Origin: Thermoleophilia bacterium
GTDB lineage: Bacteria; Actinomycetota; Thermoleophilia; BMS3ABIN01
NCBI GenBank assembly: GCA_014859345.1
Contig: JACUUL010000013.1
Location: 1 to 40,365 of the forward strand
Direction of reading: 5' to 3'
DNA length: 40,365 nt
Shown here piece after piece: positions 26,658 to 37,694 of the stretch. The notes under the pieces were generated by a model. The model was not told the origin of the DNA and did no database searches. It saw nothing but the letters and a program-made list of their open reading frames with translations. Numbering within the stretch: the stretch's first letter is position 1; each line of letters starts with the position of its first letter. Made by a program: the position numbers and the translations under genes.

Positions 26658-29600
26658 TTACCCCGCTTCTGTTTCCTCCCCCTCAGCCGGGGCGCCCACC
26701 GAAATTACCTCTTCCACCTCTACCGGTTCGATGGCAGAGATAACCTCAAGCGTTCTGTAGTGCCTGAGCCCTGTTGACGCCGGAATAAGCTTGCCGATGA
26801 TGACGTTTTCCTTGAGGCCTTGCAGGCGGTCGATCTTGCCCTCGATTGCCGCGTCAGTGAGCACCTTGGTGGTTTCCTGGAAGGAGGCTGCCGACAGGAA
26901 GCTCTCGGTCGCCAGGGAAGCCTTGGTGATGCCCAGGATGGTCTGCTCGTACTCCGCGGGCTGGCCGCCGGCAGTCACGGCCTGTTCGTTCTCGCGCTTG
27001 AGCTGAATCTTGTCGGTCAGCTGGCCCGGCAGAAAATCTGTGTCGCCTCGCTGGTTTATCTTCACCCTCTTCATCATCTGGCGGCAGACGATCTCTATAT
27101 GCTTGTCGTTGATGTCCACTCCCTGGCGACGGTAGACGTCCTGCACCTCGTTCACCAGATACAGCTCCGTGGCCGTGTTGCCGCGGTGCTCCACGAGGTC
27201 GCCCGGATAGAGGGAACCCTCTGAGAGCTGGTCGCCCTGCTTGACCTTGTCGCCGTCCTCAACGAACAGCCTGGTATGGCGGGGGAAGGTGTAGCTATTC
27301 TCCTCGTCCTTCGCCCGGATGACCAGCTTTACGCTCTTGTCGGTCTTGATGACCTCCGCCTTGCCGGAAATCTCGGCGATCTTGGCCTGCCCCTTGGGCT
27401 TGCGGGCTTCGAACAGCTCGACTACCCGAGGCAGGCCGTGGGTAATGTCCTCGCCGGCTATGCCGCCCCGGTGGAAGGTGCGCATGGTCAGCTGGGTGCC
27501 CGGCTCGCCGATGGACTGGGCGGCGATGATCCCCACCGCGTCTCCCAGCTCCGCCAGTTCGCCTGAAGCCAGGTTGACGCCGTAGCAGTGGCTGCAGACG
27601 CCGGTCTCGGCCTCGCACTTGAGGACCGACCGCACCGGCACTATGTAACCTTCCTTGGCTCCGTGCACCTCGTCCATGCGCTGCAGCACCGCCTGGTTGA
27701 TTACCGTACCTTTCTCCGCCACCACCTGCGGCTTGCGCTTCCCCGGAATATCCAGGGCCACGACCCGCCCCAGCAGGCTCTCATTTAGTTTTGTTCCCTT
27801 TGATTTCTTGTCGATCTTCCTCAGCGGCAGCTCCAGGTATTCCCCGGTGCCGCAGTCATCCGTGCGCACGATGACGTCCTGCGCCACGTCCACCAGCCGC
27901 CTGGTCAGATATCCGGAGTCGGCGGTTCTCAAGGCGGTGTCGGCCAGCCCCTTGCGGGCGCCATGCGTGGAGATGAAGAATTCCAGGACACTCATGCCCT
28001 CCATCAGGCTCGACTTGATGGGGCGCTCGATGGTCTCTCCTTTGGGATTGAGCATCAGTCCCCTCATGCCTGCCAGCTGGTGCATCTGATCCGGATTGCC
28101 GCGGGCACCGGAGTTAGCCATCATGAACATCGGATTAAGCTCGTAGAGGTTCCTGTCCATGGCCTCGGCGACCTCGTCGGTGGCCTCGCCCCAGAGCCGG
28201 ATGATCATCTCCTTGCGTTCGCCCTCCGTGATGAAGCCGCGCTCGTACTGCTGGTGGATCTTTTTCACCTCGTCCTCGTATCGGTCCAGAATCTCGTCCT
28301 TGTCGGAGGGCACCACGATGTCGTTCTTGCCGATAGTAACGCCTGACAGGGTCGCCTGCTTGAAGCCCATATCCTTGATTACGTCCAGAACCCGGGAAAC
28401 AGCGACCGCGCCATAGCTGTCGATTAGGTCGGTGACCACTTTTTTCATCTGGGACTTGTCCAGGGTGACGTTCACAAACGGGCGCTCGCCCGGCTGGTAT
28501 TCTTCGCCCAGGTGGCCTGCCAGGGCCTTGTCGATCTCATCGTTGAAGATAACCCGGCCGGCGGTAGTGAGGATGCTCTCGCCGTTGCGCCTGTACCTGA
28601 TCAGCTGCTGCAGGCCGATGACTCCCTCGTCCTCAGCCCGCACCACCTCGTCCGCCGAACCGTAGACCGGTGGAACCTGCTTCATTTTCTTGATGTCGAT
28701 GGATTCCAGTTCCTTCAGTTCGCAGTAGGTGAGCCAGTATGCGCCCAGCACCATGTCCTGGGACGGAATCGCCAGCGGCCGGCCGTGAGCCGGTGACAGG
28801 ATGTTGTTTGAGGAGAGCATCAGGATGCGGGCCTCCGCCTGCGCTTCTACCGATAGCGGCACGTGCACTGCCATCTGGTCGCCGTCGAAGTCGGCATTGA
28901 AGGCGGCGCACACCAGCGGATGAATCTGGATGGCTTTGCCCTCAACGAGGATCGGTTCGAAAGCCTGGATGCCCAGCCGGTGCAGAGTGGGCGCCCGGTT
29001 GAGCATCACCGGATGCTCCGAGATGACTTCCTCGAGCATATCCCAGACTTCGGGCACCATGCTCTCCACCATCTTCTTGGCGGCCTTGATGTTCTGCACC
29101 CGCTCGCGTTCCACCAGCCGGCTCATGATAAACGGCTTGAAGAGCTCCAGCGCCATCAGCTTGGGCACGCCGCACTGATGCAGCTTGAGCTGAGGGCCGG
29201 CCACGATAACGGAACGGCCCGAGTAATCGACACGTTTGCCCAGCAGGTTCTGGCGGAAACGGCCCTGCTTTCCTTTGAGCATGTCGGACAGCGATTTCAA
29301 GGGGCGGTTGCCAGGGCCGGTCACGGCCCTGCCGCGACGGCCGTTGTCAAAGAGCGCGTCCACCGCCTCCTGCAGCATGCGCTTCTCGTTGTTGACGATT
29401 ATCTCGGGCGCGCCCAGGTCCAGCAACCTCTTGAGGCGGTTGTTGCGGTTGATCACCCGCCGGTAAAGGTCGTTCAGGTCGCTGGTGGCGAAACGGCCGC
29501 CATCCAGCTGCACCATGGGCCTGAGCTCCGGGGGAATCACCGGCACCGATTCCAGGATCATCCAGGCCGGATGGTTCTCGGAGCGCCGGAAGGCGTCCAC

Positions 29601-30590
29601 TACTTTCAGGCGCTTGAGCGCCCGCTGGTGTTTCTGGCCCTTGCCGGTTTCAACGATCTCGTTGAGCTGGGCGACCTCTTCCTCCAGGTCCACCTGCTCC
29701 AGCAGCTCGCGGATGGCTTCCGCCCCCATTCCGCCCCGAAAGTAGTTGCCGAAGCCGAAGGGGCTGCCGAACTTGTCCTTTAAATCCCGGAAAAGCTGCT
29801 CGTCCCCGATGATCTGCTTGGGCTCGATTTCCTGGAATTTCTCCCAGATCTCCATCAGCCGCACGGACTGCTCTTCAGTGTACTGCTCGTTATCGGCGAT
29901 ATCGTCGTCGATCTCGCGCGTCATCTGCGTTCGTTTCTTTTCGGTTTCAGCCTTGGTGAGCTTGCGATCCTTCTTCTCGGTGCTGCCGTAGACCGCCAAA
30001 GCCTCGTCTTCGATCTCTTCCGGAGTAGCCTCGCCGTCAAGCACCCGCAGGCGCCGCTCGCGCGCCTCCTCAAGCTCGGCTATGCGCTCCTGCTTGTCGG
30101 TGTGCAGCTGCTCGATGGCGGCATCCACCTTCGCCCTCAGCAATTCGGCGTCGGCCGCCCGTTTCTCGTAATCCACAAAAGTGACGATCGAGGCCGCGAA
30201 GTAGAGCACCTTCTCCAGCTCCTTGGGGGCGATGTCCAGCAGGTAGCCCATGCGGGAGGGCACGCCCTTGAAAAACCAGATGTGGGATACCGGAGCCGCC
30301 AGGTCGATGTGGCCCATGCGCTCGCGGCGCACCTTCGACCTGGTCACCTCTACGCCGCAGCGCTCGCAGATGATGCCCTTGTAGCGGACGCGCTTGTACT
30401 TGCCGCAATAGCACTCCCAGTCCTTGGTGGGACCGAAGATGCGCTCGCAGAAGAGCCCATCTTTTTCCGGTTTTAAAGTCCGGTAGTTGATCGTCTCGGG
30501 CTTGGTTACCTCGCCCGACGACCAGGCCCGGGTCTTCTCCGAGGAAGCCAGGCCGATCCTGATGGCATCAAAGTTATTGATGTCTAACAA
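26658..30590 (-). CDS. rpoC: DNA-directed RNA polymerase beta' subunit
   Basis: 1310 aa. N-terminal zinc site C60, C62, C75, C78 ([14 protein letters not shown]). Clamp and rudder region [20 protein letters not shown]. The catalytic Mg2+ loop NADFDGD is at 565-571. The second zinc site [13 protein letters not shown] and the trigger-loop region with [16 protein letters not shown] are present. There is no large Gram-negative-type insertion between trigger-loop helices, and the N-terminal half closely follows actinobacterial RpoC. Start TTG with GGAGG 5 nt upstream. Short acidic C-terminal tail. Follows rpoB by 62 nt. Confidence 0.98.
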   Translation of the reverse strand: MLDINNFDAIRIGLASSEKTRAWSSGEVTKPETINYRTLKPEKDGLFCERIFGPTKDWECYCGKYKRVRYKGIICERCGVEVTRSKVRRERMGHIDLAAPVSHIWFFKGVPSRMGYLLDIAPKELEKVLYFAASIVTFVDYEKRAADAELLRAKVDAAIEQLHTDKQERIAELEEARERRLRVLDGEATPEEIEDEALAVYGSTEKKDRKLTKAETEKKRTQMTREIDDDIADNEQYTEEQSVRLMEIWEKFQEIEPKQIIGDEQLFRDLKDKFGSPFGFGNYFRGGMGAEAIRELLEQVDLEEEVAQLNEIVETGKGQKHQRALKRLKVVDAFRRSENHPAWMILESVPVIPPELRPMVQLDGGRFATSDLNDLYRRVINRNNRLKRLLDLGAPEIIVNNEKRMLQEAVDALFDNGRRGRAVTGPGNRPLKSLSDMLKGKQGRFRQNLLGKRVDYSGRSVIVAGPQLKLHQCGVPKLMALELFKPFIMSRLVERERVQNIKAAKKMVESMVPEVWDMLEEVISEHPVMLNRAPTLHRLGIQAFEPILVEGKAIQIHPLVCAAFNADFDGDQMAVHVPLSVEAQAEARILMLSSNNILSPAHGRPLAIPSQDMVLGAYWLTYCELKELESIDIKKMKQVPPVYGSADEVVRAEDEGVIGLQQLIRYRRNGESILTTAGRVIFNDEIDKALAGHLGEEYQPGERPFVNVTLDKSQMKKVVTDLIDSYGAVAVSRVLDVIKDMGFKQATLSGVTIGKNDIVVPSDKDEILDRYEDEVKKIHQQYERGFITEGERKEMIIRLWGEATDEVAEAMDRNLYELNPMFMMANSGARGNPDQMHQLAGMRGLMLNPKGETIERPIKSSLMEGMSVLEFFISTHGARKGLADTALRTADSGYLTRRLVDVAQDVIVRTDDCGTGEYLELPLRKIDKKSKGTKLNESLLGRVVALDIPGKRKPQVVAEKGTVINQAVLQRMDEVHGAKEGYIVPVRSVLKCEAETGVCSHCYGVNLASGELAELGDAVGIIAAQSIGEPGTQLTMRTFHRGGIAGEDITHGLPRVVELFEARKPKGQAKIAEISGKAEVIKTDKSVKLVIRAKDEENSYTFPRHTRLFVEDGDKVKQGDQLSEGSLYPGDLVEHRGNTATELYLVNEVQDVYRRQGVDINDKHIEIVCRQMMKRVKINQRGDTDFLPGQLTDKIQLKRENEQAVTAGGQPAEYEQTILGITKASLATESFLSAASFQETTKVLTDAAIEGKIDRLQGLKENVIIGKLIPASTGLRHYRTLEVISAIEPVEVEEVISVGAPAEGEETEAG

Positions 30591-30632
30591 GTTTTCCTCC
30601 CGTAATCCCTACGCTTGACAATTCTGGAGGTT

Positions 30633-30655
30633 GATAACAGGTATCCGGCAGATTA
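30633..30655. repeat. GATACCTG-type spacer repeat, rpoB-rpoC gap
   Basis: gataacaggtatccggcagatta, similar to tracts at 15606-15622 and 35591-35605; it touches the rpoB stop codon. Confidence 0.45.
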
Positions 30656-33600
30656 CTCTACCTCGATCTGCTCTTCTGCTTCCGTTTCCACTTCCAGCTC
30701 CTCTTCCTCTCCCGACTGCGGGGCAGGCATGAACTCCGGCAGAAGCTCTTTCTCTTCTCCCTCTTCCTCTCCTGCTTCCTTTTTGAGACCGCCTTGCGAG
30801 AGATCGATGCCGAGTTCCTCGGCGGCGCGCCTGAGCTCGTCATCCTCTTCAACCAGCTCCACGCTCTCGCCCTCTTCGGAGACGATACCCACATCGAGGC
30901 TCAGGCTCTGCATCTCTTTCAGCAGCACCTTGAACGACTCCGGGATGTTCGGTTCGGGGATGTTCTCGCCCTTGACAATCGCCTCGTAGGCCTTCACGCG
31001 GCCGATTGTGTCATCAGACTTGATGGTGAGCATCTCCTGCAAGGTATGGGCAGCTCCATAGGCCTCCAAAGCCCAGACTTCCATCTCGCCAAAACGCTGG
31101 CCGCCGAACTGGGCCTTGCCGCCCAGAGGCTGCTGCGTCACCAGTGAATAGGGGCCGGTGGAGCGGGCGTGAATCTTGTCATCCACAAGGTGCAGAAGCT
31201 TCAATGTATACATATATCCTACGGTGATCTTGTCCCCGTAAGGCTCGCCGGTGAGGCCATTATAGAGCTTGACCTTGCCGGAAGCGGGGTTGGGCTCCTC
31301 GCTGTTCAAGGTGTAGCTGATCTTTTTTTCCGGATCATGCTCATAGCATTTTATGAGCGCCTCTTCCACCTCGCCGACCGCGGCGCCGTCGAACACCGGC
31401 GTGGCGACATGAACCGGCGAAGTGAAACCGTTGCCGTCATCCCAGCCGCGGGCCGAGGCCCAGCCCAGGTGCGTCTCCAGAATCTGCCCTATGTTCATCC
31501 GCGAAGGGACACCAAGCGGGTTGAGGATGATGTCCACCGGGGTGCCGTCCTCGAGGAACGGCATGTCCTCCTCGGGCACGATCTTGGAGATGACGCCCTT
31601 GTTGCCATGGCGGCCGGCCAGCTTGTCGCCTTCCGCTATCTTGCGTTTTTTGGCCACGTAGACCCGGACCAGCTTGTTGACGCCAGGGGACAGGTCGTCG
31701 CCCTTGTCCCGGGAGAATATCTTCACGTCGATGACACGGCCGCCTTCGCCATGGGGAACTTTCAGCGAGGTGTCCCGCACCTCGCGCGCTTTCTCCTTGA
31801 ATATGGCGCGGATAAGTTTCTCCTCGGCTGTCAGCTCGGTTTCACCCTTGGGCGTTACCTTTCCCACCAGCAGGTCGCCGGAGATTACCTCGGCGCCCAC
31901 CCGAATGATGCCGTCCTCGTCCAGATCCGCCAGCGATTCCTCGCTGCGGTTGGGGATGTCTCTGGTGATCTCTTCGTCACCCAGTTTGGTGGTCCGGGCC
32001 TCTACTTCGTATTCCTCGATATGAATCGATGAGAGTGTGTCATCCTTGACCAGGCGTTCGCTCAGGATGATGGAGTCCTCGAAGTTGTAGCCTTCCCAGC
32101 TCATGAAGGCGACCAGCAGGTTCTTGCCCAGGGCCATCTCGCCCTGGTCGGTGGACGCGCCGTCGGCCAGCACCGCACCCTTCTTGACCCGCTCGTCTTC
32201 CCTGACCAGCGGCTTCTGGTGGATGAGAGTGCCCTGGTTGGAGCGCAGGTACTTCGATAGCTCATAAGTGTCGTCGCCCTTGCTGGTCTCGACGACGATG
32301 AACCCGGCGTCAACCTCCCTGACCCGGCCGGGATTGCGGGCCATGACGACGTCACCCGTATCCACAGCGGCACGCAACTCCATGCCGGTGCCGATCAGCG
32401 GCGCTTCGGAGACCAGCAGCGGCACGGCCTGGCGCTGCATGTTTGATCCCATCAGGGCCCGGTTGGCGTCGTTATGCTCCAGGAAGGGGATGAGCGCCGT
32501 GGCCACAGAGACGATCTGCTGCGGGGCGACATCCATGTAATCGACGTCTTTGGGTTTGACCGTGACGGCGTCGCCATCGAGGGAGCGCGCCAGGACGGTG
32601 TCGGCCAGGAACTTGCCCGTCTTGGGATTGAACTCGGCGTTGGCCTGGGCGATGACGTACTTGTCCTCCTCGCTGGCGTCCAGGTAGACGATCTCGTCGG
32701 TTACCTTGCCCTTCTCCACCTTGCGGTAGGGGGTCTGGATGAAGCCGAACTCGTTGACAGTGGCAAACGACGAAAGCGAGCCGATGAGACCGATGTTCGG
32801 ACCTTCGGGGGTCTCGATCGGGCACATGCGGCCGTAGTGGGTCGGGTGCACGTCGCGCACCTCGATGGGGGCCCGCTCACGGGTAAGCCCGCCCGCGCCC
32901 AGGGCGCTCAGGCGGCGGCGGTGGGTCAGGCCCGCCAGGGTGTTTGTCTGGTCCATGAATTGGCTAAGCTGCGAAGAGCCGAAAAATTCTTTAAGAGCCG
33001 CAACCACAGGCCGGATATTGATGATATGCTGAGGTGTGATGGCGTCCACGTCCTCGGTGGTCATCCGCTCCTTGACCACACGCTCCATGCGGTAAAGACC
33101 GATGCGGAAAGCCTCCTGCACCAGCTCGCCCACGGTGCGCAGGCGGCGGTTGCCGAAATGCTCGTACTCGTCGAGGTCGTGGATGATCTCCTCCCGGGGG
33201 AGGCTGGCCGCCTCGGCTGCGTAGTCCGCGGAATCCTCGGGCACGCCCAGCTTATCGGGCAGCTTGACGAGTTCGCGGATGAGTTCAATGATGTCATCAT
33301 GGGTGAGCACGCGCGTGGAAAGCGGCACATCAAGGCCCAGCCGGGTGTTGAGTTTGTAACGGCCGACCTTGGTCAGATCGTATCGTTTAGGGTCGAAGAA
33401 CAGCGCGTTCATCAGTGAACGGGCGCTCTCCAGGCTGGGCGGTTCGCCGGGGCGCTGCTTTTTGAACAGTTCGATGAGCGCCTCCTCGGGCGAGGTGGTG
33501 CCGTCCTTGTCGAGGGTATTCTTTATATATATGGAGCCGCCGAACATCTGCAGGATCTCTTCATCCGGACCGTAGCCCAGCGCCCTCAGCAGCACCGTCA

Positions 33601-34171
33601 CCGGCAGCTTGCGCTTGCGGTCGATACGGACGTTGATGACGCCCTTCTTGTCGATTTCCAGCTCCAGCCAGGAGCCCCGCGATGGCATCAGGTTGGCCAC
33701 GAACACCTGCTTGGACGGATCCTTGGGTTCCATGACGTACGCGCCCGGGGACCGGACCAACTGGGTCACGACAACCCTTTCCGTGCCGTTGATGATGAAG
33801 GTGCCCCAATCGGTCATCATGGGGAAATCGCCCATGAACACGGTTTGTTCACGGATCTCCCCTGTCTCCTTATTGATGAAACGGATAGTCATGAACAGGG
33901 GCGCGGCATAGTTGCCGTCCTTGTCCCTGCACTCATTGATCGACTGTGCCGGCTCCTCAAAATAATGATCCCCGAACTCAACGGCGAGCGTGCCGGTGTA
34001 ATCTTCAATCGGGGAAATATCGGCAATGGTCTCCCTGACGCCTTCGGTCAGAAACCATTGGTATGAACTTTTCTGGATATCGATTAGGTTGGGCACCTCC
34101 AATATCTTTTCCAGCTTGGAGAAGGTTCTCCGGTAGCGAGGACATTCTGCGTGAAGAGAAAGTTGCTCCAA
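30653..34171 (-). CDS. rpoB: DNA-directed RNA polymerase beta subunit
   Basis: About 1172 aa. Forms the other half of the active-site cleft and the rifampicin pocket. The pocket reads [19 protein letters not shown] then RRRLSALG: the residues equal to E. coli D516, H526 and S531 are wild type, with T, T and A at 518, 520 and 522. Conserved [20 protein letters not shown]-type block ([18 protein letters not shown]) and the C-terminal [24 protein letters not shown] are present. The last 40 residues are very acidic. The track's GTG at 34180 lies within GAGGGGTGA, a good SD for the TTG at 34171, which I prefer. Promoter at 34238-34266. Confidence 0.97.
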   Translation of the reverse strand: MEQLSLHAECPRYRRTFSKLEKILEVPNLIDIQKSSYQWFLTEGVRETIADISPIEDYTGTLAVEFGDHYFEEPAQSINECRDKDGNYAAPLFMTIRFINKETGEIREQTVFMGDFPMMTDWGTFIINGTERVVVTQLVRSPGAYVMEPKDPSKQVFVANLMPSRGSWLELEIDKKGVINVRIDRKRKLPVTVLLRALGYGPDEEILQMFGGSIYIKNTLDKDGTTSPEEALIELFKKQRPGEPPSLESARSLMNALFFDPKRYDLTKVGRYKLNTRLGLDVPLSTRVLTHDDIIELIRELVKLPDKLGVPEDSADYAAEAASLPREEIIHDLDEYEHFGNRRLRTVGELVQEAFRIGLYRMERVVKERMTTEDVDAITPQHIINIRPVVAALKEFFGSSQLSQFMDQTNTLAGLTHRRRLSALGAGGLTRERAPIEVRDVHPTHYGRMCPIETPEGPNIGLIGSLSSFATVNEFGFIQTPYRKVEKGKVTDEIVYLDASEEDKYVIAQANAEFNPKTGKFLADTVLARSLDGDAVTVKPKDVDYMDVAPQQIVSVATALIPFLEHNDANRALMGSNMQRQAVPLLVSEAPLIGTGMELRAAVDTGDVVMARNPGRVREVDAGFIVVETSKGDDTYELSKYLRSNQGTLIHQKPLVREDERVKKGAVLADGASTDQGEMALGKNLLVAFMSWEGYNFEDSIILSERLVKDDTLSSIHIEEYEVEARTTKLGDEEITRDIPNRSEESLADLDEDGIIRVGAEVISGDLLVGKVTPKGETELTAEEKLIRAIFKEKAREVRDTSLKVPHGEGGRVIDVKIFSRDKGDDLSPGVNKLVRVYVAKKRKIAEGDKLAGRHGNKGVISKIVPEEDMPFLEDGTPVDIILNPLGVPSRMNIGQILETHLGWASARGWDDGNGFTSPVHVATPVFDGAAVGEVEEALIKCYEHDPEKKISYTLNSEEPNPASGKVKLYNGLTGEPYGDKITVGYMYTLKLLHLVDDKIHARSTGPYSLVTQQPLGGKAQFGGQRFGEMEVWALEAYGAAHTLQEMLTIKSDDTIGRVKAYEAIVKGENIPEPNIPESFKVLLKEMQSLSLDVGIVSEEGESVELVEEDDELRRAAEELGIDLSQGGLKKEAGEEEGEEKELLPEFMPAPQSGEEEELEVETEAEEQIEVE

Positions 34172-34237
34172 AAGGCTCACCCCTCGAGGATGGATTCATT
34201 GCATGGTAGTACGACGTGCTTTAGGCACGAACTAAGA

Positions 34238-34266
34238 AATATAGCATACTGGACCGTGGGAAGCAA
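34238..34266 (-). promoter_or_regulatory. Promoter of rpoB-rpoC
   Basis: Minus strand TTGCTT, 17-nt spacer, TATATT; predicted start about 60 nt before rpoB. A small CGTGC-ctaaa-GCACG hairpin opens the leader. It allows rpoBC expression apart from rplJL. Upstream, the 316-nt rplL-rpoB gap holds no gene. Confidence 0.65.
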
Positions 34267-34377
34267 GAAATATTTGGCTTCCGCCATCACCCGACCGCTC
34301 CGGAGATGCAAGGTGTTTCGAACTTTTTATTGTTACCCGGTACCAGAGGATTCAAACACGGCAACTTGGGTTCCTCC

Positions 34378-34400
34378 GGCCGGGCGTGTCCGGCCCGGCC
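34378..34400 (-). other. GC-rich hairpin between rplL and rpoB
   Basis: GGCCGGGC / GCCCGGCC, 8-bp stem with 7-nt loop, about 100 nt after rplL. No U-tract follows on the minus strand. Candidate partial terminator or RNase processing site, placed where rplL:rpoB ratios are set in other bacteria. Confidence 0.45.
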
Positions 34401-34500
34401 TTCCCCCGGGGGCGGCTATCTTGACATGATCCCGGCTCCCGGCCCGCCGTTTCTGCTTTAAACAGCCTGCCGAGGCCATCCACTGCCAAATGACGGTTTG

Positions 34501-34884
34501 CTATTTGACTTCCACGGTGGCGCCGACCTCTTCGAGTTTGGCCTTGACGTCCTCGGCCTCCTCCTTCGACACTTTCTCCTTGACCGGCTTCGGTGCTCCG
34601 TCGACGACCTCCTTGGCCTCTTTAAGGCCGAGACCGGTGGCCGCGCGAACGACCTTGATGACCTGGATCTTCTTGTCGCCCACAGCGGCGAGCACCACAT
34701 CAAACTCGGTCTTCTCCTCCTCGGCGGCGCCGGCCTCGGCGGGCGCGCCGGCCGCGGGACCGGCGGCCACGGCCACCGGAGCGGCGGCGCTAACGCCAAA
34801 CTCTTCCTCCAGCGCCTTTACCAGCTCGGCCAGCTCGGTGACGCTGAGCTTCTTGATTTCTTCTATCAGGGTATCAACTGCCAT
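34501..34884 (-). CDS. rplL: 50S ribosomal protein L7/L12
   Basis: 127 aa from ATG 34884, with AGGAGGAGAAAG upstream; the track's 259-aa frame runs back through rplJ and is not real. Multicopy stalk protein recruiting translation GTPases. N-terminal dimer domain ([20 protein letters not shown]), alanine-rich hinge, and C-domain with [21 protein letters not shown] 116-nt structured gap lies before it. Confidence 0.97.
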   Translation of the reverse strand: MAVDTLIEEIKKLSVTELAELVKALEEEFGVSAAAPVAVAAGPAAGAPAEAGAAEEEKTEFDVVLAAVGDKKIQVIKVVRAATGLGLKEAKEVVDGAPKPVKEKVSKEEAEDVKAKLEEVGATVEVK

Positions 34885-34925
34885 CTTTCTCCTCCTGCGT
34901 GTAGGTCTCTTTAAGTGCGCTCCAG

Positions 34926-34991
34926 GCGGGATGCCTCCCGCAACGACGTTCTGCCGGCGACCGGCCATTCCTTTATGTGAGCAATGGCCGG
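34926..34991 (-). other. Two hairpins in the rplJ-rplL spacer
   Basis: CCGGCCATT / AATGGCCGG (9-bp stem, 34961-34991) and GCGGGA-ggca-TCCCGC (34926-34941). They occupy most of the spacer. L12 is made in excess over L10, and structured spacers can insulate or process such mRNAs; this role is inferred. Confidence 0.45.
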
Positions 34992-35000
34992 CGTCTGGCG

Positions 35001-35525
35001 CTAGGCCGCCTCCTCCTTTTGTTCCTGTATCCGCGTCAGCACGGTAACCAATCCCCGGATCGGTCCGGCGCAAACCGTGGCGAGGCCTCGGACCGGCCCC
35101 ATCATGGCGCCCAGCAGCTGCGCCTGCAAAACCTCCTTGGCTGGCAGCGACGCCAGAAACTTGATCTTTTCCGCGTCCACGATTTTGCCCTCGAGGATGC
35201 CGCCCTTGATCTCCAGCGGCTTGAAGTCTTTGGCGTACCTGACCAGGCTCTTGGCAGGGCCGACAGCGTCTTCGGGGCAAAAAGCGATGGCCGTGGGTCC
35301 TTCCAGCAGCTCCTTTATCTGGCCCGAGCCTGCCTCTTCGGCGGCCAGGATCATCAGCCTGTTCTTGACTACTTCATAGCTGGCGCCAGCTTCCCGTATG
35401 CCATTCCTCAATTCCTGCGCCTCAACCACGGAAAGTCCGCGGTAATCGGCGAGCAGCATTGCGGCGCTGCCCCTTGCCAGCTCCGCCAGTTTGGCAACCC
35501 TTGCTTCTTTCTCCTTCCTGTTCAT
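35001..35525 (-). CDS. rplJ: 50S ribosomal protein L10
   Basis: 174 aa. Base of the L12 stalk; binds 23S rRNA near the GTPase centre and carries L12 dimers on its C-terminal helix. Motifs: [20 protein letters not shown] and [18 protein letters not shown] with GGGAGGTGAG upstream. Preceded by a leader that L10 probably controls. Confidence 0.97.
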   Translation of the reverse strand: MNRKEKEARVAKLAELARGSAAMLLADYRGLSVVEAQELRNGIREAGASYEVVKNRLMILAAEEAGSGQIKELLEGPTAIAFCPEDAVGPAKSLVRYAKDFKPLEIKGGILEGKIVDAEKIKFLASLPAKEVLQAQLLGAMMGPVRGLATVCAGPIRGLVTVLTRIQEQKEEAA

Positions 35526-35590
35526 CTCTCACCTCCCGCAAAATCATATCCATCGCCCCCTGGCGTTTTCGCCAGGAGTGACAAAATACG

Positions 35591-35605
35591 CGTATCTGGC
35601 AGATA
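35591..35605. repeat. GATACCTGG-type repeat copy in the rplJ leader
   Basis: cgtatctggcagata matches the core of the copies at 15606 and 30633; it lies just after the leader terminator. Confidence 0.4.
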
Positions 35606-35615
35606 AACCGTTCCG

Positions 35616-35646
35616 CAAAACAAAAAGCCTGCCGCTCCGGCAGACT
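35616..35646 (-). terminator. Attenuator terminator in the rplJ leader
   Basis: Minus-strand GTCTGCCG-gag-CGGCAGGC followed by TTTTTGTTTTG, about 90 nt before rplJ. Good intrinsic terminator. Confidence 0.8.
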
Positions 35647-35856
35647 CAGAGGGACAACGCCATCGCGCGCATAGCGCTGTCGGATAATCCCTTAATCCAC
35701 CTCGGCGGGCGGGCCCTTGGGGGGCCCCTTGGGCCTGCTTCGCGCATCGGCGCGGACAACAGGCACCGGCTTTCTCTGGTGCTATTTCTATTTAATTTTC
35801 AGTTCGGCTTTCCCCTACCCGGTTTTATGCGCCCAGGACAGACATCCGAAAGCAGC

Positions 35857-36561
35857 TCAGGCGCTTTCTTCCAGAAAATTCCTCGTTATCATGGGATTGA
35901 TGCGCACGCCGGGGCCCATGGTAGTGGTCATCACGACAGACTTCATGTACCGGCCCTTGGCCGCGGCCGGCTTGGCCCGGATGAGCTCTTCCATCACAGT
36001 GCCGTAATTCTCCACCAGTTGTTCCCCGGTAAACGACAGCTTGCCGATGGCGATATGCACGATGCCGGTCCGGTCGGTGCGGTATTCCACCTTGCCGGCT
36101 TTGGCATCCTTTACAGCCTTGCCGACATCGAAGGTGACAGTGCCTGCCTTCGGATTGGGCATCAGTCCCCGGGGGCCAAGCGCCCGGCCCAGACGGCCCA
36201 CGACCTTCATCATATCCGGAGTGGCGATCGCCACGTCGAAATCAAACCAGCCACCGTCAATTTTTTTGGCCAGATCCTCACTGCCCACGAAATCGGCGCC
36301 GGCATCCCTGGCCTCCTTTTCCTTCTCTCCTTCAGCAAAGACCGCTACCCGCATCTCTTTGCCCGTGCCATGGGGAAGCATGGTGGTGCTGCGGATCATC
36401 TGGTCGGCTTTGCGGGGGTCAACCCCCAGCCGGAAATGCACTTCGACCGTCTCGTCGAACTTGGCGGCCGGCAGGCTTTTGACCAGGCGCACTGCCTCCA
36501 GCGGAGAATAAAGTTTTTCCCGTTCTATTTTCTGACGCGACTCGCGCAGCCTTCTGCTCAT
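35857..36561 (-). CDS. rplA: 50S ribosomal protein L1
   Basis: 234 aa from ATG 36561, which has TAGGTGGG about 8 nt upstream; the track's GTG at 36573 adds four residues. L1 forms the mobile stalk that moves E-site tRNA out, and represses rplKA in other bacteria. Motifs: [40 protein letters not shown] and [13 protein letters not shown]. It follows rplK directly. Confidence 0.97.
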   Translation of the reverse strand: MSRRLRESRQKIEREKLYSPLEAVRLVKSLPAAKFDETVEVHFRLGVDPRKADQMIRSTTMLPHGTGKEMRVAVFAEGEKEKEARDAGADFVGSEDLAKKIDGGWFDFDVAIATPDMMKVVGRLGRALGPRGLMPNPKAGTVTFDVGKAVKDAKAGKVEYRTDRTGIVHIAIGKLSFTGEQLVENYGTVMEELIRAKPAAAKGRYMKSVVMTTTMGPGVRINPMITRNFLEESA

Positions 36562-36573
36562 CCTGACGCCCAC

Positions 36574-36996
36574 CTACCGCACCTCGATTCCCATGCTCCG
36601 CGCCGTGCCGGCGATGATCTTCATGGCCGCCTCGACGTCATTGGCGTTCAGATCCTTCATCTTGAGCTCGGCTATCTCGCGCACCTTGGCCGCCGGAACC
36701 GTAGCCACCTTTTCGCGGTGGGGTTCGCCGGAGCCTTTTTCGATGCCCGCGGCTTTTTTCAACAGGATCGCCGCCGGCGGGGTCTTGGTGATAAAAGTGA
36801 AGGAGCGGTCTTCAAATACCGTTATCTCCACGGGGATTATCGTGTCGCCTTCCTGATTCGTCTTCTCGTTGAAGACCTTGCAGAAGTCCATGATATTGAC
36901 TCCGTGCTGGCCCAGCGCAGGGCCAACCGGCGGGGCCGGATTCGCCTGGCCCGCGGGAATCTGGAGCTTGATCAGTGTCATTACTTTCTTGGCCAT
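36574..36996 (-). CDS. rplK: 50S ribosomal protein L11
   Basis: 140 aa from ATG 36996; the track's 49-residue extension covers the spacer. L11 binds the GTPase-associated region of 23S rRNA and is the thiostrepton target and RelA sensor. Motifs: [20 protein letters not shown] at the N-domain and the proline helix, [20 protein letters not shown] at the C-domain. A terminator lies upstream, after nusG, so rplKA needs its own promoter or read-through; I see no clear promoter. Confidence 0.97.
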   Translation of the reverse strand: MAKKVMTLIKLQIPAGQANPAPPVGPALGQHGVNIMDFCKVFNEKTNQEGDTIIPVEITVFEDRSFTFITKTPPAAILLKKAAGIEKGSGEPHREKVATVPAAKVREIAELKMKDLNANDVEAAMKIIAGTARSMGIEVR

Positions 36997-37104
36997 AAAG
37001 TTACCGTTCCGGGTTATGTCCCGTTTCCGTATCCGCAGCCCGGAGCCATCCCGGACCCGCGAAAAAAAATGGAAGCCCGCCTTTGGCGCAAGAGTGAAGG
37101 ATAC

Positions 37105-37139
37105 AGCAAAAACAGCCCGGGCCGCAAGCCGCGCCCGGG
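37105..37139 (-). terminator. Intrinsic terminator after nusG
   Basis: Minus-strand CCCGGGC ... GCCCGGG stem (116-122 with 133-139 of the 37.1-kb block) followed by CTGTTTTTGC, 10 nt after the nusG stop. Confidence 0.75.
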
Positions 37140-37148
37140 TCAAGATTC

Positions 37149-37673
37149 CTATACTTTCTTCACCTGGTCGAAACTGAGCTCCACCGGAGTTTCCCGGCCG
37201 AAGATATTGACCAGCACCTTGAGCTTGCTCTGGTCCTCGCTGATTTCGGCTATCTCGCCGTTAAAGTCGGACAGCGGGCCGCTCATCACCCGCACGGTCT
37301 CTCCCACGCTGAACATGGCCACGGCTTTGGGCTTCTCCACCGTGGTCGTGTGAAGAATGCGGTCCACTTCCTGCGGATTCAAGGGGATGGGCTTGTTTCC
37401 CGAGCCTACGAAACCGGTGACGCCGGGGGTATTCTTCACCAGCCCCCATGAATCGTCGTTCATATTCATGTTCACGAGCACATAACCGGGGAAGACCCTT
37501 TTCTCGGTCTGCACCTTCTGGCCGTTCTTCGTCTCGACCACCTGCTCGGTGGGAACCACGACCTCCTTGACGTACTGCTCCTGGTTCATGGTTTTGATCC
37601 GCTGCAGCAGGTTCAGCCGAACCTTGTTCTCGTGGCCGGAGTAAGTATTTATGACGTACCAGTTAAACGGCAT
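37149..37673 (-). CDS. nusG: Transcription termination/antitermination factor NusG
   Basis: 174 aa. Binds the polymerase clamp, and through its KOW domain contacts Rho or the ribosome. N-domain: [20 protein letters not shown] and [19 protein letters not shown]-terminal [24 protein letters not shown]. Follows secE by 21 nt, canonical. ATG start. Confidence 0.97.
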   Translation of the reverse strand: MPFNWYVINTYSGHENKVRLNLLQRIKTMNQEQYVKEVVVPTEQVVETKNGQKVQTEKRVFPGYVLVNMNMNDDSWGLVKNTPGVTGFVGSGNKPIPLNPQEVDRILHTTTVEKPKAVAMFSVGETVRVMSGPLSDFNGEIAEISEDQSKLKVLVNIFGRETPVELSFDQVKKV

Positions 37674-37694
37674 AGCCGCTTTTTGCTCCCTTCC

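Larger units (their letters stand above)
35555..35800 (-). ncRNA. Ribosomal protein L10 leader RNA
   Basis: The 331-nt rplA-rplJ gap has the layout of the L10 leader family: pairing elements near 35700-35790 (caccaga...ccggtg and gcccaaggggcc), a conserved-looking CCGCCGAGGTG, and a terminator at 35616-35646. The L10-L12 complex is known to bind such leaders and cause premature termination. A further stem CTCCTGGCG-aaaa-CGCCAGGGG (35555-35577) lies between the terminator and the rplJ SD. Exact 5' boundary unknown. Confidence 0.65.

Noticed and set aside
34325-34360. tRNA-like T-arm sequence (gtttgaatcctctggtacc on the minus strand) between rplL and rpoB
   Set aside because: No matching acceptor, D-arm or anticodon arm can be found around it.
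34885-35280. 259-aa version of rplL in the ORF track
   Set aside because: The extra N-terminus is out-of-frame rplJ; the ATG at 34884 has a strong SD and gives a normal L7/L12.
36997-37143. 49-residue extension of rplK in the track
   Set aside because: It lies in spacer DNA after the nusG terminator; L11 starts at MAKKVMTL.
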